Shown here: in pieces, positions 44,802 through 48,962 of the stretch
Position numbering within the stretch: position 1 is the first letter of the stretch
How the letters are laid out: each line of letters starts with the position of its first letter
NCBI GenBank assembly: GCA_013697635.1
Contig: JACCWM010000086.1
Span: 1-48,962 of the forward strand
DNA: 48,962 nucleotides
DNA from: Lujinxingiaceae bacterium
GTDB lineage: Bacteria > Myxococcota_A > Bradymonadia > Bradymonadales > Bradymonadaceae
Direction of reading: 5' to 3'
Position numbers and translations under genes: made by a program
The notes under the pieces: generated by a model
Database searches by the model: none
Told to the model about the DNA's origin: nothing
What the model saw: only the letters and a program-made list of their open reading frames with translations

Positions 44802-45355
44802 GCGAATTCAAGCTCGATTTTTCCAATCTGCCCGAAGACCTCACGGTGCCATCTTCGCTCATCGAGCCGGAGCCACCGCCACCTGAGCCCGAACCCACGC
44901 CGGAGCCGCTGCTTGGCTTCGCCGGCGACGATCAAGGCCAGACCACCAAGAAGAAAAAGACCAAGCACTCCAACGCCGGCGTTGTCGTTTTCCATCACAG
45001 CATCACGATCTTCTTGCTGCTCTTGCTGCTTGGCGTGGGCACCTGGTCGTATCTGACCTTCAACAAGTCGAGCTTCTTCACGACCGGCGCGGTCAACGCG
45101 CGCGCCGCCACCTACCACGCCCACCTGGTCGAGGCGCAGCTTTACCGCATCAGCACGGCTCTCGAGGTCGCCTACGTCGTCCAGGAGCGCTACCCGGCCC
45201 AGCTCGATGAACTCGTGGAAATGGGATTGTTGCTGCCCTCTGATTTGTATTATCCGCTGGGAATCCAGGGCTATGACTACGCCCGCGATCAAAAATCCTA
45301 TCGGCTGCGGGTCATCGATGCCTCCGAGCCGGAAATCGAAATCATCACCGACTAA
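44798..45355 (+). CDS. Membrane protein with pseudopilin-like C-terminal domain
   Basis: 185 residues with ATG at 44798 (AGGA seven to eight bases upstream, overlap ATGA with the gene before). Residues 1-60 are acidic and Pro/Glu-rich cytosolic sequence (PEPPPPEPEPTPEPLLGFAG), followed by a Lys cluster, one membrane helix at about 68-87 (ITIFLLLLLLGVGTWSYL) and a periplasmic part. The latter reads like the C-terminal half of a type II/IV pseudopilin: HLVEAQLYRISTALEVAYVV, ERYPAQLDELVEMGLL, YPLGIQGYDYARDQKSYRLR, i.e. the 'l..al..yp..l..L...G.l..P.g..y.Y......Y.l' pattern. No pilin signal peptide cleavage motif (G-F/L-T-x-x-E) is present. It may be a degenerate family member. Function unknown. 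Confidence 0.8.
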   Translation: MSEFKLDFSNLPEDLTVPSSLIEPEPPPPEPEPTPEPLLGFAGDDQGQTTKKKKTKHSNAGVVVFHHSITIFLLLLLLGVGTWSYLTFNKSSFFTTGAVNARAATYHAHLVEAQLYRISTALEVAYVVQERYPAQLDELVEMGLLLPSDLYYPLGIQGYDYARDQKSYRLRVIDASEPEIEIITD

Positions 45356-45385
45356 AACGGCAATTTGAAGCCGTCGAGGAGCACT

Positions 45386-46390
45386 TTGAGCGAGCGTGTG
45401 ACCCAGACCATGGTTTTTGAGGAGGATGAAGTCGCCCGCTACCTCTATGGCCAACGCGATGAACACCTCAAGGCCCTCGAGGCAGCCCTCGATGTCGAGA
45501 TCGGCGCGCGTGGCACCGAGTTGCATATCGCCGGTAGCCCGCCCGACGTCAGGCTGGCCGAGCTCGTGCTCAGCCAGCTCTACGTGCTTGCACGAAAGGG
45601 CCATCCGCTCACACCGGCCGAGGTCGCCCGCGCCGTGAGCATCTTGGCCGCCGACCCGCAGATCTCACTCAAGGACATCTTCTCCGATCAGGTCTTTGCC
45701 ACGAAGCACTCCAAGGCGATCGTGCCCAAGGGTCTCAATCAAAAGATCTACGTCGATTCGATCCGCCGAAACGACATTGTCTTTGGGATTGGTCCGGCCG
45801 GCACGGGCAAGACCTACATGGCGATGGCCATGGCGCTGGCCGCCTACTTCGACAAGCGCGTCAAGCGCATCATCTTGACACGCCCGGCCGTGGAGGCCGG
45901 CGAGAAGCTCGGCTTCTTGCCCGGTGATTTGGCCGAGAAGGTCAACCCTTACCTGCGCCCCCTCTACGACGCCTTACACGACATGGTTGAGCTCGAGCGC
46001 GCTGAGAAGATGCTCGAGCGCGGAATCGTCGAGGTCGCTCCACTTGCCTTCATGCGCGGGCGCACGCTCAACGACGCCTTCATCATCTTCGACGAGGCCC
46101 AGAACGCGACGTCGGCCCAGATCAAGATGTTTCTCACGCGCATCGGCTTCAATTCACAGACCGTGATCACCGGCGACATTACCCAGATCGACCTGCCCTC
46201 GCGAAAGATGAGCGGCTTGGTCGAGGCGCTCGACATCCTACATGGCATTCCCGGCATTGGTTTTTGCACCTTCAACGACACCGACGTCGTTCGCCACCCG
46301 CTGGTTCAGAAGATCATCAACGCCTACGACGTGCTTGACCAACAACATGAGCGCGAAGACGCCGAACAAGCTGGCGTTCGTGGCCGATGA
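45386..46390 (+). CDS. phoH: PhoH family P-loop ATPase
   Basis: PhoH-like protein, a superfamily 1-related ATPase linked to RNA metabolism and phosphate stress in other bacteria. From an N-terminal KH-like domain (LKALEAALDVEIGARGTELH, IAGSPPDVRLAELVLSQL) to the ATPase: FGIGPAGTGKTYMAMAMALA (Walker A), ILTRPAVEAGEKLGFLPGDL, DAFIIFDEAQNATSAQIKMF (Walker B), FLTRIGFNSQTVITGDITQI and QKIINAYDVLDQQHERED. TTG at 45386 is preferred because GAGGAG lies five bases upstream; TTG at 45365, GTG at 45398 or ATG at 45410 are alternatives. The usual neighbour ybeY is not here; instead it lies between a pseudopilin-like protein and a double-FHA protein, which is an unusual context. Confidence 0.93.
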   Translation: MSERVTQTMVFEEDEVARYLYGQRDEHLKALEAALDVEIGARGTELHIAGSPPDVRLAELVLSQLYVLARKGHPLTPAEVARAVSILAADPQISLKDIFSDQVFATKHSKAIVPKGLNQKIYVDSIRRNDIVFGIGPAGTGKTYMAMAMALAAYFDKRVKRIILTRPAVEAGEKLGFLPGDLAEKVNPYLRPLYDALHDMVELERAEKMLERGIVEVAPLAFMRGRTLNDAFIIFDEAQNATSAQIKMFLTRIGFNSQTVITGDITQIDLPSRKMSGLVEALDILHGIPGIGFCTFNDTDVVRHPLVQKIINAYDVLDQQHEREDAEQAGVRGR

Positions 46391-46409
46391 GTGCCCCAAG
46401 CGCGTTGTA

Positions 46410-46421
46410 GGTCGCGCGACC
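46410..46421. repeat. 12-bp perfect palindrome upstream of the FHA gene
   Basis: GGTCGCGCGACC at 46410-46421, 69 bases before the FHA ATG. Palindromes of this length arise by chance in GC-rich DNA, so a regulatory role is only possible. Confidence 0.25.
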
Positions 46422-46490
46422 GATGTGTTAGTCTGAGAACGGGTTGGATCTTCTCCCAATTCAAGCTCTTTCGCGCGGGATTCTCACGTC

Positions 46491-47402
46491 ATGCCAGACA
46501 ACAACAATCGCTACGACCAGATACCGCGCGCGCCCACCGAGCGAACCGGCAGCTCGACCACACTGCCCTTCGCACTTCCCGGCGAAGAGGAGGAGGACGC
46601 CGACGTCTTTTCAAGCGCGCGCTCTCCCGAGGAAGAAGCAGAAGAAGAGGTGCTGTCCTCGGTTGGTGCCGACGACTATGCGCCCTGGAGCTCTTCGCCG
46701 AACACCGCTGCGCTGCCGGCGATATCTTCGAGTACTTCGAGCCCCTCGATCGCCTCGCTGAAAAGCGAGAACAACACGAGCCGGCCCTGGATCAGCGTCC
46801 ATACCATCGGCGGCGGCCCACCTCAGCGCGTCGAGATCCGAGGCAGCCGTTTTCTCATCGGCCGCGAGCGCGCCGACCTCGCGCTAAATGATCGCTTCGT
46901 ATCGCGCTGGCACGCCCAGATCTTCATCGAAAATGGTGGCCTGATGCTCGAGGATCTGGGCAGCCACAACGGCATTTACCTGCGCGTCGCCGATGACTTT
47001 GCCCTCGAGGATCGCGACGAGATCATCGTCGGATGTCAACGTCTGATCTTTCGCACACGCCACGACGAATCCCCCGACGCTCCACGTGGCGTGCCCAGCC
47101 TGGGTGCGCCGATGCACAACACGCCGCGCCTGATCCTTGCGCTCGAAGATGGCCACATCGGCGCGATCTATCCCGTCGGCGATCGCATCACCATCGGCCG
47201 ACAAAACGCTGACGTGGTTCCACCCCAAGACGATCTACTCTCCAAACAGCACGCGGCGATCCATCGGCGCGGTGATCAATATTTTCTCCACGACATGGGA
47301 AGCCAAAATGGCACCTTCATCCGGGTGCGAGGCGCCGTGGAGGTGATCGACGGCGACTGTTTCATGATCGGTCGCACTCGCCTGAGCATCTCCTACCCGT
47401 GA
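46491..47402 (+). CDS. Double FHA domain protein
   Basis: 303-residue cytosolic protein with two forkhead-associated domains that recognise phosphothreonine. Residues 1-85 are acidic and low-complexity (EEEEDADVFSSARSPEEEAE). FHA 1 (about 90-180): FLIGRERADLALNDRFVSRW, HAQIFIENGGLMLEDLGSHN, GIYLRV. FHA 2 (about 205-300): ITIGRQNADVVPPQDDLLSK, QHAAIHRRGDQYFLHDMG, SQNGTFIRV. Both have the GR...S.H...SxNG residues, with GSHNG and GSQNG loops; FHA 2 has SKQH and FHA 1 SRWH. It is therefore a reader of Ser/Thr kinase signals, consistent with the kinase and phosphatase of this window. Last bases GTGA overlap the next gene. Confidence 0.95.
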   Translation: MPDNNNRYDQIPRAPTERTGSSTTLPFALPGEEEEDADVFSSARSPEEEAEEEVLSSVGADDYAPWSSSPNTAALPAISSSTSSPSIASLKSENNTSRPWISVHTIGGGPPQRVEIRGSRFLIGRERADLALNDRFVSRWHAQIFIENGGLMLEDLGSHNGIYLRVADDFALEDRDEIIVGCQRLIFRTRHDESPDAPRGVPSLGAPMHNTPRLILALEDGHIGAIYPVGDRITIGRQNADVVPPQDDLLSKQHAAIHRRGDQYFLHDMGSQNGTFIRVRGAVEVIDGDCFMIGRTRLSISYP

Positions 47403-48962
47403 TCGAGGCACCTCCCAGAGTCATTGGCGTCGCCCTGCTGACCGCGCTTGCGTGCATGGCCTGCTCCTGGACGCAGCCGCCCCGCGAAAAGGACGCCTTA
47501 GCGCCCATTTTGAGCGTTCAAGACCCGCTGTTTGCGCGTTCGACGGGCAAGGTCTTCTTGCTCCCTGAAGGGCTCTGGGCCTACCTGCCCGACGAGCAGA
47601 CTCACGCGCTCGACAGCGCCCTTCCCGGCGCCATCGTGGCTTTTGATCCGGTCGCAAAGGAGGCCGCGGGCCATATTTTCACGGTCGTCATGACGCGCTC
47701 CTGGGGTCTGCTTCTTCAGCGCCTCGACGCCCAGCCGATCAATCGTGACTTTCGAGGCGCGCTCGTACCCGTAAAGCTCTCGGCTGTGGGCGCGCTGCCA
47801 GCCGGGCTGTGCACGGGCACCCAGGACGAGTTCGATGACGGCTGCTTTGCACGTCACGCATCCACGCGCTTCAATGTCTACGCGCTCACGGGCGACGGCT
47901 CCGGACGCCTGCTTCTCACCAATGATGCGGACTCTGAGAGCCTGACCATGCCTGCGGTGCGAGCAGCCCACGTCCACATTGGCTCCGATGGTGCGCGTAG
48001 CGTGTTTTCCAGTCCCCGCAGCAGCGGCCTGCCTGCTCGCTGGATCGCGATCAGCACGCCGCGGGCGAGCGTGCCAACCTCGCCAGTCGCGATCGCGTCC
48101 TCGCCGGAGTGTGAACGCGCATCAGGACTGACTGGACTGCGCACTGAGCACGTGATCGTGGCCAACAGCGCCCCTACCAGCCACCCGCTCGAGGTCGAAT
48201 CGGCGGCCTTTAACCAGGGTGTTGACGCGCTGGTTTATTGCACGTCCGCTGGTGCAACGATCGTCACGCCGGCCATCCACCGGCCCATGCTTGTTGCCGG
48301 CGGCCAGTTCGTGCTCGGCAGCTCAATTTTGGGCCTTCGCCCTGTGCGCCTGCCCGCGATTTCGGCGCTTGAGCGCTCGCTGCTCGCTCAGGCGGCAGCG
48401 AGCAGCGCGCGCGGCGACTTCGCGCTGGCTGATTTCGCCCTCGAGATCGTGCTCCAAGGCCAACCCGAGCAGCGGTGGGCTCACGATCTGGCCGTGCAGG
48501 CCATGCAGCTCACGGCCACGGCGGGCCGGCCCGAGGCCGCGCTTCGCCAGGGTTTCAAAGGAACGCGCAACGCCTGGAACCGCGAGAACGACACGCTCTA
48601 CAATGTTGGTATGGCTGCGGCCCTGGCCGCCCTCGGACTGCAAGGCGAGTATATGGCGCTGGCCTCGCGGCTGCCCGAGATCGCCTCGAACGCCCATGAC
48701 AACGAGCTCGTCGCCTGGTTGATGTGGGATCACTTTCGAAAGCGCATCGCTGCGGGGCGTGAAATCCCCCTGCTCGAGTTCGAGGAGGCCGAGCGCCTCA
48801 TGCTCACTAACAAGAGCGAGCTCTGGGCACTGGCCGTGCGGGCGATGGCGATGCGCCACGGCGCCGCCCACGCCAGCCCCTCGACCCAGGCCGCCCACAC
48901 TGCCGCCGACGCCGCCTTCACTCGCCACAAGCTCGAGGCGCTGTGGCAGGCCTATACCGACG
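47399..48962 (+). CDS. Lipoprotein, hypothetical, incomplete at the window edge
   Basis: An open frame from GTG at 47399 that overlaps the FHA stop (GTGA) and runs without a stop to the last base, so at least 521 residues; the C terminus lies outside. Start: VIGVALLTALACMACSWTQP gives a lipoprotein signal with Cys near residue 22. Residues about 35-315 are strand-rich (VFLLPEGLWAYLPDEQTHAL, HIFTVVMTRSWGLLLQRLDA, FNVYALTGDGSGRLLLTNDA), suggesting a beta-propeller-like fold. From about residue 330 the protein becomes helical with TPR-like spacing (ALADFALEIVLQGQPEQRWA, AALRQGFKGTRNAWNREND, MAAALAALGLQGEYMALASR). Its codon position bias matches its neighbours, so it is a real gene. Fifth gene of the operon starting at 42765. 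Family not recognised. Confidence 0.85.
   Translation, partial: MIEAPPRVIGVALLTALACMACSWTQPPREKDALAPILSVQDPLFARSTGKVFLLPEGLWAYLPDEQTHALDSALPGAIVAFDPVAKEAAGHIFTVVMTRSWGLLLQRLDAQPINRDFRGALVPVKLSAVGALPAGLCTGTQDEFDDGCFARHASTRFNVYALTGDGSGRLLLTNDADSESLTMPAVRAAHVHIGSDGARSVFSSPRSSGLPARWIAISTPRASVPTSPVAIASSPECERASGLTGLRTEHVIVANSAPTSHPLEVESAAFNQGVDALVYCTSAGATIVTPAIHRPMLVAGGQFVLGSSILGLRPVRLPAISALERSLLAQAAASSARGDFALADFALEIVLQGQPEQRWAHDLAVQAMQLTATAGRPEAALRQGFKGTRNAWNRENDTLYNVGMAAALAALGLQGEYMALASRLPEIASNAHDNELVAWLMWDHFRKRIAAGREIPLLEFEEAERLMLTNKSELWALAVRAMAMRHGAAHASPSTQAAHTAADAAFTRHKLEALWQAYTD

Noticed and set aside
45365-45385. TTG at 45365 as the PhoH start
   Set aside because: The stop of the upstream gene is close and a better Shine-Dalgarno lies before TTG at 45386; the true start is still open.

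Overview
The window looks like a chromosomal segment of a GC-rich Gram-negative bacterium, most likely a Myxococcota/Bradymonadota-type relative of the old 'Deltaproteobacteria'. Reasons: many lipoproteins with lipobox Cys (including one with a Cys-rich SCEN.SEC-type stalk followed by a beta-propeller-like body), a TIGR04563-type ribbon-helix-helix protein, a eukaryote-like Ser/Thr kinase, a PP2C phosphatase, FHA and cyclic-nucleotide-binding-fold proteins, and MlaE-type outer-membrane lipid transport. This placement is inference from gene style; there is no rRNA gene. I see no tRNA, rRNA, CRISPR array, insertion sequence or prophage. Gene density is high and no gap exceeds about 300 bases.

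Layout. 40-12727, all minus strand: transcribed as lepA, lepB, pyrB, carA, an AI-2E-type permease with a large periplasmic insertion, a PP2C-cyclic nucleotide-binding fusion, a secreted lectin-fold lipoprotein, a membrane-anchored three-repeat protein, a degenerate MPN/JAB-like protein and enolase. Several junctions are overlaps or under 30 nt, so much of it may be one transcription unit mixing translation, export, pyrimidine synthesis and signalling. 12928-19913: a DUF421 membrane protein, then plus-strand genes for an AhpD-like protein, a tandem GIDE-like membrane protein, a calcium-loop lipoprotein, a CPBP intramembrane protease, a zinc-ribbon methyltransferase and a Ser/Thr kinase with a clear promoter. 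19931-22704, minus: a protein with two cyclic-nucleotide-binding folds, then a solitary rplC (ribosomal protein L3) with its own consensus promoter and terminator.

22905-30867: an MscS channel gene lies directly behind a 1.1-kilo-residue protein that joins a periplasmic coiled coil, a multi-pass membrane domain and a C-terminal AAA-type ATPase; this pair is the best candidate for an undescribed system. Divergently, a TPR lipoprotein, an MlaF-like ATPase and two MlaE permeases form a lipid-transport operon without an MCE (MlaD) subunit. 30886-33740: murC-murD, with an unusual MurC P-loop. 33969-35591: an ATPase-DUF4276 pair resembling a defence module, whose DUF4276 gene is broken by an internal deletion and frameshift.

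35709-42627: Tat-exported DOPA-dioxygenase-like protein, YceI and LysR regulator; a carbohydrate-binding-type lipoprotein; the TIGR04563 protein with a strong bidirectional terminator; a beta-propeller-like lipoprotein; and a single-domain MazG. 42765-48962, plus strand: a probable five-gene operon of a TPR/zinc-ribbon membrane protein, a pseudopilin-like membrane protein, PhoH, a double-FHA protein and a lipoprotein that runs off the window end. Signalling by phosphorylation (kinase, PP2C, FHA) and envelope biology are the recurring themes.
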